Counted from the first letter of the stretch, positions 16,606-25,916 are shown. The stretch is DNA of 47,844 nt from Chlamydiota bacterium (GCA_021772455.1 JAJFLY010000020.1:1-47844), one strand, 5' to 3'. Numbers and translations: made by a program. The notes: generated by a model not told the origin, from the sequence alone.

Positions 16606-17496
16606 ATGGATCCGGTTAAAGCAGCAATCGTTTATCTAGTCAAAAATTGTACTTCTGATTTAATCGAGAGTCTAAAAGCGCTTCATCGGTATTTTAATGC
16701 TCAATATGACTACCCGATACTCATTTTTCATGAGGAGCTAACCGATGACGATAAGAAACACATCGATAGTCTCAAAAGTGGCTCGATCACTTATATCCAG
16801 CTCACCCCTTTTGACCAACTCCCAAACCTACCCCACCTCGATCCCCAATTAATACAAAAATGGTGCGAAGGGAAAGAAGGGGGACGAAAAGCACGTCTTG
16901 GGTACAAGCAAATGTGCCGCTTTTATGCCTATGAGCTCCTTGTCCACCCTGCTCTTGACTCTTTCGATTATTACTGGAGATTTGACGACGACTCCTTCCT
17001 CTATGCCCCTATAGATTATGACCCCTTTGCCTATATGCAACAAAATCAGCTCATATACGGCTACCGATCGGTTGAATTTGAAAATCCACGCGAGATCGTC
17101 GGAATGCAAGAGTTATGGAGTGCAACCAAAACGTTTGCTAAAGCGCATAAATTATCCAGACGGTATTTAAAAAAGCTGTGCACCAACTGGAAAGGGCGCT
17201 ACAAAGGGTTTAACTACTATAACAATTTCGAGATCAACAACATCACGTTTTGGCGCAGCCACCCGCTATACAAAGTCTTCTTTGATTATCTGGATCAGGA
17301 TCAAATGGGCTTTTACAAATATCGGTGGGGTGATTCTAACTTCCGCGCGATGATCACTGGGCTTTTTCTTCGCCCGGAGCAGGTCCACCACTTCAAAGAG
17401 ATCGCCTATCGCCACAACGACCACTACTCCATTCCCGGAGGCGATCGGATCGTCTATTCTCTAGAAGGAAACCCCTTTGAAACAACTTCTTTTTAG
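16606..17496 (+). CDS. GT15 (Kre2/Mnt1-like) alpha-mannosyltransferase homologue
   Basis: A protein of 296 residues that matches the fungal KTR/Kre2 mannosyltransferase family along its length. YKQMCRFYAYELLVHPAL, FDYYWRFDDDSFLYAPIDYD with the metal-binding acidic cluster, NNFEINNITFWRSHPLYKVF, FDYLDQDQMGFYKYRWGDS, GLFLRPEQVHHF and IAYRHNDHY all line up with the family's conserved blocks. The eukaryotic enzymes are type II Golgi proteins. This one has no N-terminal membrane anchor, so it is cytoplasmic or a secreted effector. GT15 is mainly eukaryotic, so a host origin is plausible. The start lacks a good ribosome binding site. The family call is strong. Confidence 0.85.
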   Translation: MDPVKAAIVYLVKNCTSDLIESLKALHRYFNAQYDYPILIFHEELTDDDKKHIDSLKSGSITYIQLTPFDQLPNLPHLDPQLIQKWCEGKEGGRKARLGYKQMCRFYAYELLVHPALDSFDYYWRFDDDSFLYAPIDYDPFAYMQQNQLIYGYRSVEFENPREIVGMQELWSATKTFAKAHKLSRRYLKKLCTNWKGRYKGFNYYNNFEINNITFWRSHPLYKVFFDYLDQDQMGFYKYRWGDSNFRAMITGLFLRPEQVHHFKEIAYRHNDHYSIPGGDRIVYSLEGNPFETTSF

Positions 17497-17497
17497 T

Positions 17498-17526
17498 TTG
17501 TAATAAAGATACATCTTATTTATACC
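17498..17526 (+). promoter_or_regulatory. Candidate promoter for xfp-ackA
   Basis: TTGTAA (17498-17503) and TATACC (17521-17526) are separated by 17 bases, 37 bases before the xfp ATG. Each hexamer matches the sigma-70 consensus at four positions. It starts directly after the preceding stop codon. Prediction only. Confidence 0.35.
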
Positions 17527-17562
17527 CATATTCTTTAGTGACAATCAAAGAAGTAGAAAAAT

Positions 17563-19944
17563 ATGACGCATGCTCAAGAGTTGACTAAAACTCTAAGTGA
17601 ATATGAAGTTAAAAAAATCCACGCTTACTGGCGCGCAGCAAATTATCTTTCTCTGGGTCAAATCTACTTACTCGACAATCCTCTACTACGCGAACCATTA
17701 AAGGCTGAGCACATTAAGCCGCGCCTTCTTGGCCATTGGGGAACAACGCCTGGATTAAATTTTATCTACGCCCACCTTAACCGGCAAATAAAAAGCAAAG
17801 ACCTGAATATGATTTTCCTGACAGGACCGGGTCACGGAGGACCAGCTCTTGTTGCCAACACCTATTTGGAAGGGACCTATAGTGAGTATTACCCAAACAT
17901 CTCTCTTGATGAAGAAGGGTTGCAGCGCTTGTTTAAACAGTTTTCTTTTCCAGGAGGCATTCCCAGTCATGTGGCTGCCGAAACTCCAGGCTCTATTCAT
18001 GAGGGAGGCGAACTTGGGTATGTGTTGACGCATGGCTATGGAGCTGTGCTTGATAATCCCGACCTTATTGCCTGCTGTGTTGTGGGAGATGGCGAGGCGG
18101 AAACGGGCGCACTTGCTGCGAGTTGGCAATCGAATAAATTCCTCAATCCCATTACCGATGGTGCTGTTCTTCCGATCTTACATCTCAATGGGTATAAAAT
18201 CGCCAATCCAACCGTTCTTGCACGTATCTCAACTGAGGAACTGAAAAGCTATTTCCATGGGCTTGGATATACTCCCTATATTGTCGAAGGGAGTGACGCG
18301 CAAGAGATGCATCAAAAAATGGCTCAAACCCTCGATGAGATGATCGATAAAATTCGCGAAATTCAAAGAGAGGCGCGCACCGAGAACAAAGCCGTTCGTC
18401 CTCTTTGGCCTATGATGATTCTAAAATCTCCAAAAGGGTGGACGGCCCCCAAAGAGTGTGAAGGAAAAAAAATCGAGGGGTATTGGCGCGCTCACCAAGT
18501 TCCCCTTCCCGATGTAAAAACCGATCCCGTACAACTCAAAGCTCTGGAAAAGTGGCTTTTGAGCTATCAACCTGAGACCCTATTTGATCAAAAAGGAGTT
18601 GTGATCTCTGAGGTCACAACACTCTCCCCAAAAAAAGAGCGGCGAATGGGAGCAAATCCGCATGCTAATGGGGGGATTTTGCTGCGTGACCTGCGTATGC
18701 CTGATTTTCGAAAATATGCCCTCCCTATTCAGAAGCCCGGAACAACCTTTTCTGAAACAGCCAACGTTTTAGGTCTCTTTTTGCGAGACATCATGACACT
18801 CAATCAGGAATCTAAAAATTTTCGGGTTGTAGGGCCCGATGAGACGGCCTCTAATCACCTAACAGCCCTTTTTGAAGTGACAAACAGAGCTTTTTTAGGC
18901 GAAATTTATGAGTACGACGATCACCTTGCACCCGATGGGCGTGTCATGGAAGTGTTGAGTGAGCATCTCTGCCAGGGTTGGCTAGAAGGGTATCTGCTCA
19001 CAGGACGCCACGGCTTTTTCTCCTGTTATGAAGCCTTTATCCATATCATCGATTCGATGTTCAACCAATTTGCTAAATGGTTAAAAGTAAGCAATAAAAT
19101 CCCTTGGCGTCGTCCTATCTCTTCGCTCAATTATTTTCTAACTTCCCATGTATGGAGACAAGATCACAACGGCTTTTCCCATCAGGATCCCGGCTTTATT
19201 GATCATGTCATCAATAAAAAAGCAGAAATCGTACGCGTCTATCTCCCACCAGATGCCAACACTCTACTTTCCGTGGCCGACCACTGCCTAAAAAGTCGTA
19301 ACTACGTCAATGTCATCGTCGCCGGCAAACACGCCTCTCCTCAATACCTCACAATGGAGGAAGCGATCCAACATTGTACCAAGGGAATTGGGATTTGGGA
19401 TTGGGCGAGCAATGACTTCCCAGAGGAGCCTGACATTGTCATGGCGTGCTGTGGAGATGTGCCTACCATGGAGACGCTCGCTGCAGTAGACCTCTTACGC
19501 ACTCTGGTGCCAGACATCAAAATTCGAGTGATCAATGTGGTCGACCTCATGGTCTTGCAACCACAGCTTGAGCATCCACACGGTCTTGCTGAAAAAGAAT
19601 TCGACGACTTTTTCACGACCGATAAACCAGTTGTTTTTGCCTTTCATGGCTACCCGTGGCTGATCCATCGCCTCACCTACAGGCGTACAAACCACGAAAA
19701 TATTCATGTTCGAGGATATAAAGAAGAAGGGACAACGACCACACCCTTTGATATGTGCGTTCTCAATGAGCTTGATCGTTTTCATTTAACCATCGATGCT
19801 GTCGATCGGATTCCCCGATTTGAGTCGATGAGAGGCCCTATCCGCAATTTGATGGAGCAAAAGTTGACCGAGCACAAAGAGTACATCACCCAATATGGGG
19901 ATGACATGCCTGAAATCAAAAACTGGACATGGCCTGCACGATGA
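17563..19944 (+). CDS. xfp: Xylulose-5-phosphate/fructose-6-phosphate phosphoketolase
   Basis: A thiamine-diphosphate enzyme of 793 residues, full length for the family. It splits xylulose 5-phosphate (or fructose 6-phosphate) with phosphate into acetyl phosphate and glyceraldehyde 3-phosphate (or erythrose 4-phosphate). Visible signatures: [20 protein letters not shown] and [17 protein letters not shown] at the N-terminus, GPGHGGPA near 88-95, the cofactor motif [20 protein letters not shown] near 170-190, and [14 protein letters not shown]. The acetate kinase start overlaps its stop as ATGA, so the acetyl phosphate product feeds directly into ATP synthesis. Cytoplasmic. Phosphoketolase is not a usual chlamydial enzyme, and acquisition by transfer is inferred. 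Confidence 0.97.
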   Translation: MTHAQELTKTLSEYEVKKIHAYWRAANYLSLGQIYLLDNPLLREPLKAEHIKPRLLGHWGTTPGLNFIYAHLNRQIKSKDLNMIFLTGPGHGGPALVANTYLEGTYSEYYPNISLDEEGLQRLFKQFSFPGGIPSHVAAETPGSIHEGGELGYVLTHGYGAVLDNPDLIACCVVGDGEAETGALAASWQSNKFLNPITDGAVLPILHLNGYKIANPTVLARISTEELKSYFHGLGYTPYIVEGSDAQEMHQKMAQTLDEMIDKIREIQREARTENKAVRPLWPMMILKSPKGWTAPKECEGKKIEGYWRAHQVPLPDVKTDPVQLKALEKWLLSYQPETLFDQKGVVISEVTTLSPKKERRMGANPHANGGILLRDLRMPDFRKYALPIQKPGTTFSETANVLGLFLRDIMTLNQESKNFRVVGPDETASNHLTALFEVTNRAFLGEIYEYDDHLAPDGRVMEVLSEHLCQGWLEGYLLTGRHGFFSCYEAFIHIIDSMFNQFAKWLKVSNKIPWRRPISSLNYFLTSHVWRQDHNGFSHQDPGFIDHVINKKAEIVRVYLPPDANTLLSVADHCLKSRNYVNVIVAGKHASPQYLTMEEAIQHCTKGIGIWDWASNDFPEEPDIVMACCGDVPTMETLAAVDLLRTLVPDIKIRVINVVDLMVLQPQLEHPHGLAEKEFDDFFTTDKPVVFAFHGYPWLIHRLTYRRTNHENIHVRGYKEEGTTTTPFDMCVLNELDRFHLTIDAVDRIPRFESMRGPIRNLMEQKLTEHKEYITQYGDDMPEIKNWTWPAR

Positions 19945-21023
19945 CTTTTCTTGTTGTGAATTGTGGCACCTCCTCGATCAAAATAACCATCTTTGATGAA
20001 GGATTAAAGCGTATAAAAGAGGAGCATCTCAATGTCTCATCCGATTACCCCTCCGCGATCATGAAGATGGAGTTCCCAACTTCGTTAAAAGGAATTGGTC
20101 ATCGCGTTGTCCATGGAGGTGAGCGCTACATAGACGCAACTCTCATCACCCCAGCAATCGAAAAAGATCTTCAGGAACTCTCAAAGCTCGCCCCACTCCA
20201 TAATCCCCCAGCGCTCAGTGGAATTGACACCATGCAAAAGCTCTTTCCACACGTTCCACAAATTGCCGTTTTCGATACCGCTTTTCATGCCCACCTGCCA
20301 CCTAAAGCAGCGTATTACCCAATTCCATGGGAGCTCTCACAAAAACATAAAATCAAACGATATGGATTTCATGGAATTGCCCACGCCTTTTCGTGGAAAA
20401 CCTATTCACGAGCTAATGACAAGCAGCGCGTCATCACCCTCCACTTAGGAAGTGGCTGTTCGATGACAGCGATTCGCTCAGGCGTTTCGCTCGACACTAC
20501 GATGGGCTTTACCCCATTGGATGGCCTGATGATGGCCACCCGTAGCGGAGAGATCGACCCAGCTGTTGTCGCCTATCTGTGTGAAAAAGAGGGAAAAACT
20601 CCCGATGAAATTATCTCCCTTCTCAACCATCGGTCGGGCTTGCACGGAGTATCAGAAGCAAGCGCAGATATGGAAAAAATCCTCGCCTTAGATACCCCAC
20701 AAGCCAAGCTAGCTGTGGAAATGTTCGTCTATCACATCCAAAAGAAAATCGGCGCTTTTTTAGCCGTTTTAGAAGGAGTCGATGTCCTTATCTTCAGCGG
20801 GGGAATCGGAGAAAATAGCTGGGACATTCGGCAAAAGATTGCACAAAGCCTCTCGTGGTATGATGTAGCACTAGATGAAAAAAAGAATCGAGCATGTGTC
20901 CATCCCAGCCCAGGTGAAATTCAGTGTATTAGTAAAGCTGGCTCAAAGATTGCACTCTACGTTGTGGGGAGTGACGAGAATCAATTGATTGTAGAAGAAG
21001 TGCAGTTGCTTTTATCCAAATAA
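19941..21023 (+). CDS. ackA: Acetate kinase
   Basis: An ASKHA-fold kinase of 360 residues that converts acetyl phosphate and ADP to acetate and ATP. The chosen ATG overlaps the xfp stop (ATGA); an in-frame start 12 bases earlier is less likely. Signatures: [16 protein letters not shown] at the N-terminus, [74 protein letters not shown] and FSGGIGENS. It is slightly shorter than typical AckA (about 400). Together with xfp it forms the phosphoketolase-acetate branch. No phosphotransacetylase is adjacent. Confidence 0.96.
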   Translation: MTFLVVNCGTSSIKITIFDEGLKRIKEEHLNVSSDYPSAIMKMEFPTSLKGIGHRVVHGGERYIDATLITPAIEKDLQELSKLAPLHNPPALSGIDTMQKLFPHVPQIAVFDTAFHAHLPPKAAYYPIPWELSQKHKIKRYGFHGIAHAFSWKTYSRANDKQRVITLHLGSGCSMTAIRSGVSLDTTMGFTPLDGLMMATRSGEIDPAVVAYLCEKEGKTPDEIISLLNHRSGLHGVSEASADMEKILALDTPQAKLAVEMFVYHIQKKIGAFLAVLEGVDVLIFSGGIGENSWDIRQKIAQSLSWYDVALDEKKNRACVHPSPGEIQCISKAGSKIALYVVGSDENQLIVEEVQLLLSK

Positions 21024-21035
21024 ATCCTTTCCTTT

Positions 21036-21235
21036 TAGACCCTGATTCCTACCTAAACTTGTTGTTATAGTGCTCTACCAAATCCAACAGTCGACTCAAC
21101 CGTCGTCTTCACAAAATCCCCTAGACATGCTGGCATGCCATCTACTGCCTGCAGAGCTAAAGGCAAGGGAGGAAGCCTTGCCTTTAGCTCTGCAGAGGGG
21201 TTTCTAGACGAGGTTTAGGTAGCAATCAGGGTCTG
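21036..21235. repeat. Palindromic repeat element, copy 1 (MITE-like)
   Basis: The outer inverted arms are 21037-21059 (starting AGACCCTGATTCCTACCTAA) and 21211-21234, a near-perfect inverse. Inside lies a perfect 20-bp stem, 21149-21168 against 21176-21195, with a seven-base loop. The left arm and the following TTGTTGTTATAGTGCTCTAC recur at 36995 and 47706. No ORF lies inside. It resembles a small non-autonomous mobile element or an extragenic palindrome, and could also fold as a terminator for ackA. Confidence 0.75.
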
Positions 21236-21247
21236 GGGATTTAACCT

Positions 21248-21276
21248 TTGACATTATCTTATTGGATTGATAAAGT
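21248..21276 (+). promoter_or_regulatory. Sigma-70-type promoter of the small secreted protein
   Basis: A perfect TTGACA (21248-21253) and TAAAGT (21271-21276) are separated by 17 bases, 35 bases before the ATG. It is the best promoter match I found in the window. Confidence 0.6.
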
Positions 21277-21310
21277 ATTCGTTAAAAAAACTCAATAAAA
21301 GGATTTTAAT

Positions 21311-21571
21311 ATGAGTTATTTAAAAATTATTTCAATCGCTTGTTTAAGCCTATCTTTCTTCGTTAACGCGAACTGTGACGAAAACTCCTGCTCAAGATCT
21401 GCCGATCAAGCGGATATCAAGCAAAAAGCGTATGAATTTGCTGACCAAGCAGGCTTGTCCCTTCTAGACAACTCCTCAATTCAAAGCACAGACGAGCAAT
21501 CTGATGTCTATCGGGCAGCTAATGAGTTTTCAGCACATATTGGCGTAAGCATGTTGGATTCAAGCCAATAA
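21311..21571 (+). CDS. Small secreted protein with two internal repeats
   Basis: An 86-residue protein. A signal peptide (about 1-21, ending FFVNAN) is followed by a 65-residue acidic mature chain. Two imperfect repeats, AYEFADQAGLSLLDNSS and AANEFSAHIGVSMLDSS, lie about 33 residues apart, and the chain has two Cys near the cleavage site. AAAAGGA precedes the ATG, and a strong promoter lies upstream. I do not recognise the family. It lies tail to tail with the porin gene. A periplasmic or secreted role is inferred from the signal peptide. Confidence 0.7.
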   Translation: MSYLKIISIACLSLSFFVNANCDENSCSRSADQADIKQKAYEFADQAGLSLLDNSSIQSTDEQSDVYRAANEFSAHIGVSMLDSSQ

Positions 21572-21594
21572 CTTTTGAAATTCAATGTAGGGGA

Positions 21595-22686
21595 TTAAAA
21601 GAACGCTTCAGCTCTAATGGTTAATCCACTAATGATAAGGTCATTTGAGGCACGTATATTTGCACCATCAGCGACGTTGTTAAAAAAGTAGAAATTATCG
21701 CCATAGTCGATCCACAGGAGGTTTTCCCACCCCATCTTCACAATTACCCCTGAGCGTGAATTTAAATGGTACTCCCACTTAAGTCCGACCAATAGATCCA
21801 GTGAATGCTTTCCGATATATTTTTTATCTCGGGTATTAATATCCGCTGTGACTGCAGCTGTGATTACATCCGAACGGTAGGAGACGCGGTAGCCCGACCA
21901 AAGAAACGCCCACTGAAAGTCACTAAACAAGGAGAGGCACCGGAAAAAATTCCATTCTGAACCGAGTCCTACGGTAGGTCCAATTGCATTGATACTTTGA
22001 TGGATTTCAATAAGTTCAGTAAGTGGAGTCCCAGTTGAAATGTATGTAATATCAAAGTTATCTTTAATACGATCCCACCTTAAACCAAGATGGGGAATGA
22101 TTGAAAGCTTGCGGCGAGCCCAAAACAAGTAACTTAAATCCGCTTTAGCAGTATTCAATTCTAAATCCCAAGCCCCTGTTGCACGGATCACTGTTAAAAA
22201 TGTCGCGGCAGGATTCACTCTGGTTGAATACAAAGTTAGACCTGGTGTTGGTGTTGTTGTTTCAGAAGCATTTGTTTCAAAATGGGTCCAGCTGAAGTTT
22301 AAAAACCAATCATCACAGGGAAAGTAGTACCCCCCGTGAGCGCGAAACCCATTCTCCCAACCTCCATCAACGTTATAAGCACGCCCTCTGGTGGCTGTAC
22401 CAATTCCATCGATCGCATAATCGAGCGCTTGATTGTCAGCGTGCCATAGAAGATAATCGGCACCAATAACAATTGTTCCCCAGCTATTATGGTATTCAGA
22501 AGCAAGCTGCTCATAAGCAGCAGACATGTGAGCGTAGGAAGCAGACATTTGTTCGTAGTGATCTGCAGGTACAACCGGCACCTTAACAATTTCATAGCAA
22601 GGAGGTGGATCCTCAGAAAGTGCATGCCCCTTTCCATTAATGCAAATTATTGATGAAAAAAGAAAAGCTACACAGAACTTATACAT
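21595..22686 (-). CDS. MOMP-like / Lpg1974-type outer membrane beta-barrel
   Basis: A protein of 363 residues. A signal peptide is followed by a short periplasmic stretch of heptad-like repeats (ADHYEQMSASYAHMSAAYEQ), then WGTIVIGADYLLWHADNQAL, the typical first strand of the Legionella_OMP/Lpg1974 porin family that is expanded in Simkania, Waddlia and Criblamydia. Alternating aromatic strands follow to a C-terminal IRAEAFF, with a terminal Phe recognised by the BAM machinery. Likely a porin or adhesin in the outer membrane. GGAG lies 10 bases before the ATG. Confidence 0.83.
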   Translation of the reverse strand: MYKFCVAFLFSSIICINGKGHALSEDPPPCYEIVKVPVVPADHYEQMSASYAHMSAAYEQLASEYHNSWGTIVIGADYLLWHADNQALDYAIDGIGTATRGRAYNVDGGWENGFRAHGGYYFPCDDWFLNFSWTHFETNASETTTPTPGLTLYSTRVNPAATFLTVIRATGAWDLELNTAKADLSYLFWARRKLSIIPHLGLRWDRIKDNFDITYISTGTPLTELIEIHQSINAIGPTVGLGSEWNFFRCLSLFSDFQWAFLWSGYRVSYRSDVITAAVTADINTRDKKYIGKHSLDLLVGLKWEYHLNSRSGVIVKMGWENLLWIDYGDNFYFFNNVADGANIRASNDLIISGLTIRAEAFF

Positions 22687-22775
22687 ACGTTAAAACTCCA
22701 AATCGCGATATTTGCAATCGAAATCTCAAATTAAGGAATTAAAACTTATCGAACAAGCAAATTCCTATCTGCGTT

Positions 22776-23039
22776 CTATAGCGCACGTAAGTAGCTTGCG
22801 AGATCTATGAGTCTTCCTTCAAACCCCAGCTCCTCCTCGGCTTGATTCAGCGCCCGTTTTTCACGCGCAAGCGTCTTGGGATCATCTACATCCCAAGCCA
22901 CTTGTATAATCTCATGTTTCCCTTCCTTATCCTGCGTAATGAAATCGATCTCATACCCATCAGACGTCTGATAATAAAAGATTTTCTTCCCTTGCCGACG
23001 CAGGTCCAAATAGACTTGATTTTCAAACGCCCTTTTAAA
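22776..23039 (-). pseudogene. C-terminal remnant of a DUF4143 ATPase
   Basis: The frame reads FKRAFENQVYLDLRRQGKKI, then FYYQTSDGYEIDFITQ, the usual C-terminal nuclease-like end of AAA/DUF4143 ATP-binding proteins. The P-loop part is absent. It abuts an ABC-transporter remnant on the other strand at about 23040, so the 5' part was lost by deletion. Its stop is intact at 22776. Confidence 0.7.
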
Positions 23040-23041
23040 AG

Positions 23042-23346
23042 GCGTACATAAGAGCTACTGTCTACTCAGTCTTGAACAAACTGTTCGATATTGCCCCCGA
23101 AATTTTGATTGGGATGGCAATCAACGTGGTCGTCCAACAAAAAGACTCGTGGCTTGCACAAATCGGGATTAAAAGCGTACAGGCACAGCTTGTCTCTCTA
23201 GGAATCATAACTTTAATCATTTGGATCTTAGAGTCGCTCAAAGTGGCTCCCACGATGAGCTGGTGGCGCAGGAAAAAATCTACGCAAACCTCTGGAAGCT
23301 CCAGACGGGACAACACGTCAATCCCTCACTATTTAACAATAGTTAA
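23042..23346 (+). pseudogene. ABC exporter (MsbA-like) remnant, centre deleted
   Basis: The first frame reads ATVYSVLNKLFDIAPEILIG, then MAINVVVQQKDSWLAQIGI and a membrane segment IITLIIWILES, the N-terminal end of a fused ABC exporter. After about 23240 another frame reads SGSHDELVAQEKIYANLWKL and ends LFNNS at 23346, which is the extreme C-terminus after the ATPase domain. About 500 residues between are missing, together with the first part of the gene. Confidence 0.7.
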
Positions 23347-23401
23347 TAAGATATTAACAATTATTTAGTACAATAGTTGATAATTAAAACTAGAGGCCCC
23401 C

Positions 23402-24217
23402 ATGATCAAAAAGTTTATCTCTCTCTGTCTACTTAGTTTTTCTGTGGCTTTTGGCAATATCCCAGATCCCGCAGAGGACTTTTTGCCTCCTCGCACCGAT
23501 AAACTAGATGACTCTTCCAACGTAGCAAAACTGCGCTTAAGCAGAGCCGAAAATATCTTGGCTACCCTCGTTCCCGACCCAGAAAGCTACCACTTAGTTC
23601 TTTCAAGTACGCCCGCATTTGGTGGAGAGGCTGTTGCTCCTTATATCCCTGGCGACCAGCCAACCATTATCTTGTATCAAGGAGCGCTTAGCCCCGATCG
23701 GTCGAACGAAGAGATCGCCTTTATGATGGCGCATGAGATGGGGCACCTACAGCTTGGACACCATGAGGAGATGGATCAGATGATGGAGAAGATCTTTACC
23801 GGATCGCCGATCGAGATCAGCGGGCTCACCTTCACGATCTACTTTCAAAAATTGCAGGAGAGGCAAGCCGACTTATTTGGGCTAAATCTGTATCGAGAGG
23901 CAGGTTACGACATGAACTTTTTTCCCTACACGCTACGTCTGATAAATATTAACCCAAATATCCATTACGGAACGAACAGGCCGTTTAGAGAGGAGCTCAG
24001 CTCCCTCTCTTTCATTGACTCGCACTTTGCGATCAAAGAGCGCTTTGAGCTTCTCGTAAAAGAAGCTGATCAAGCCGTTATTCAAAACTTTGCCCGGTTC
24101 TGTGTTGTGGATGGCGTGCTCAAACGGTTTTCTTTTTTACAAGCGCCTGAAAACCAATTGTTACAAGTGGAACTCCTGCCAGCGCCACTAGTGTGGAAAG
24201 TAGGTACTTCTTCATAA
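23402..24217 (+). CDS. M48-family zinc metalloprotease, exported
   Basis: A protein of 271 residues. A signal peptide (about 1-18, SFSVAFGN) precedes a peptidase domain with HEMGH at 111-115 (zinc ligands His111 and His115, catalytic Glu112) and Glu153 in QERQADLFG as third ligand, the M48 pattern of BepA/YfgC and Oma1-like enzymes. No TPR domain follows, so it is a short version. In this family the exported members control outer-membrane protein quality. That role is inference, supported by the porin and envelope neighbours. The gene ends in a hairpin shared with its convergent neighbour. Confidence 0.88.
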   Translation: MIKKFISLCLLSFSVAFGNIPDPAEDFLPPRTDKLDDSSNVAKLRLSRAENILATLVPDPESYHLVLSSTPAFGGEAVAPYIPGDQPTIILYQGALSPDRSNEEIAFMMAHEMGHLQLGHHEEMDQMMEKIFTGSPIEISGLTFTIYFQKLQERQADLFGLNLYREAGYDMNFFPYTLRLININPNIHYGTNRPFREELSSLSFIDSHFAIKERFELLVKEADQAVIQNFARFCVVDGVLKRFSFLQAPENQLLQVELLPAPLVWKVGTSS

Positions 24218-24235
24218 AATAAAGAGTACCTACTT
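24198..24235. terminator. Bidirectional hairpin between convergent genes
   Basis: AAGTAGGTACT (24198-24208) and AGTACCTACTT (24225-24235) are perfect inverted 11-mers with a 16-base loop. They lie across the stop of the M48 gene, 8 bases from the end of the opposing gene. There is no long T run, so termination is likely but unproven. Confidence 0.5.
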
Positions 24236-24242
24236 AACGTGA

Positions 24243-25916
24243 TTAATACAACTCAGTGCTTGAGGGTGGCCTTGAGGGTTGCGAGGGTTGAATTGTCTGT
24301 GGTTGGTAGGGTCGAATTTGTGGTGTGGATTGCGGTCTCTGAGGCACGTAGTTATGGCTTGGAGGGCGCGTTTGTGGAATTTCAGATTGTGGAGGTCTTT
24401 GTGGTTGGTAAGAAGGTGGTCTCGATGGATAGCTCGGCTGAATAGGTCTTTGTGGCTGATAACTAGGCGGTTGAATAGGGCGTGATGGGGGCTGGTATGC
24501 CGGTGGTCGCTGTGGACGTTGCGGCTGATAACTAGGCGGCTGAATAGGTCTCGATGGGCGTGGCGTGTAGGTACGCGGCGGCTCAACAGGCCTTCTCGGC
24601 GGCTGATAGGTTGGCGGAGGTGTTGACGGCACGGTAGGTTTCGTCGGCGTCTCCACTGTTCCAGGTTCCGAAGGCTCTGTCGGTTCTGATGGCGTAGAAG
24701 GTTGCTCACCTGTTGGCGCATCAGTTGGTGGAGGTGGAGTTGTTTGCGGCGGTTTCGGCGCATCTTCATCCAGCTCATCATTAGGTTTATGAGGCCCTTT
24801 TGGCCGCTCAGTTGTCCCTTGATCAATCCCTTCTCCAGCTTCTTCCTGAATATCTCGTGGATCTAGCGGGAAGACAGGCTCTCCACCAGCTTCATCAATG
24901 AGTCTCGCAGGTGGAATCAATCCGTTTGGACCAAGTATCACCGGCGGATGGAAATCGTCCATCGCATTGATCAGCGGCATCGGCGGACCAAAGAGCATGT
25001 TTAGCAACCAAAGATCGAACCACCATGGAGCTGGGAATCCAGGATGGGTCCACCACCACCATATTCCCCAATGGTCGAACCAAGGCATCCACCACCAGTC
25101 AGCCCAACCCCACCAAGGAGGACACCAATCGCATCCAACCCACCAGTCGGGATAGAAAAACCAGTAGTAGTAGTACATGTAGCAATAATCAGGGTAGCAT
25201 GGGATGCACCCTTCCATCATCGCCCATGGATCAACCTGCATACCAGGGTAGTAGGTGATCTCAGTCTCTTGAGGGGAAACGGCGACACACGCATAGGCGA
25301 TGCCACGCTGATCTAAAGGCCAATCCCAAAAGGCGGGAACAAATACATAACCACTTGGACGCCAAATATATTTGGCAGGGACATAGATCCACTCTTTATC
25401 GAGCTTTTCCCATTTCCCTGAAAACCAAGTGTACTTGTTATTTTTATGCTTCCAATAGCCTGACATCCAAAAATACTCTTTTCCAGGACTATTGGTCGGA
25501 TTTTCATCATAAGCATCGGGTGGCGTCTCTTTAATATAGGAGAGTTTAGATTCGGGAGTCTTGCTCCAAAACCCTTTTACACGGACCCAGCCTGCTTCTA
25601 ACTTCTCCCAATTACCAGAAATCCACTCGTGGTCTACAGGAGGACGTCTCCATCCACCTGAACACCACACATACTCTGAGCGGTCGAAAGACCACTCCCA
25701 ATATCCATCAACCCAAATGGTTTGGGGATCGGTTTGGTCGGTCTTATTCTCTTTTAAGGGAGCTGGAGGTTCAGTGGGAATTGCTGTCAGTAGCGTGACA
25801 CCTGCTTCATTATTCATAAAAGCTTCGTGTACATGACCTTTTTCAAGCTTCTCATAAGCAGTAGCTTGAAAATTCCAAATGATACCAAGTACGAAAAATA
25901 TAGATGCGATTCTCAT
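24243..25916 (-). CDS. Tryptophan-rich YXWGXW-type repeat protein with proline-rich tail
   Basis: A protein of 557 residues. A signal peptide is followed by about six repeats of the type WVDGYWEW, WISGNWEKL, WMSGYWKHK, WFSGKWEKL, the pattern of YXWGXW/WXXGXW repeat proteins. An extraordinary aromatic block (about 235-305) contains PWWGWADWWWMPWFD and WWWWTHPGFPAPWW. The C-terminal 180 residues are Pro, Gln, Arg, Ser and Tyr rich, with repeated IQPPSYQPQRP units. GAGGTAAAG precedes the ATG. The aromatic block may stack or insert in a membrane, and the Pro-rich tail may bind partners or surface glycans. No catalytic motif is seen. Function unknown. Confidence 0.75.
   Translation of the reverse strand: MRIASIFFVLGIIWNFQATAYEKLEKGHVHEAFMNNEAGVTLLTAIPTEPPAPLKENKTDQTDPQTIWVDGYWEWSFDRSEYVWCSGGWRRPPVDHEWISGNWEKLEAGWVRVKGFWSKTPESKLSYIKETPPDAYDENPTNSPGKEYFWMSGYWKHKNNKYTWFSGKWEKLDKEWIYVPAKYIWRPSGYVFVPAFWDWPLDQRGIAYACVAVSPQETEITYYPGMQVDPWAMMEGCIPCYPDYCYMYYYYWFFYPDWWVGCDWCPPWWGWADWWWMPWFDHWGIWWWWTHPGFPAPWWFDLWLLNMLFGPPMPLINAMDDFHPPVILGPNGLIPPARLIDEAGGEPVFPLDPRDIQEEAGEGIDQGTTERPKGPHKPNDELDEDAPKPPQTTPPPPTDAPTGEQPSTPSEPTEPSEPGTVETPTKPTVPSTPPPTYQPPRRPVEPPRTYTPRPSRPIQPPSYQPQRPQRPPAYQPPSRPIQPPSYQPQRPIQPSYPSRPPSYQPQRPPQSEIPQTRPPSHNYVPQRPQSTPQIRPYQPQTIQPSQPSRPPSSTELY

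Noticed and set aside
24230-24826. Arg/His/Leu-rich frame overlapping the Pro-rich tail of the Trp-rich protein
   Set aside because: It is a frame shadow of the repetitive Pro-rich coding sequence.
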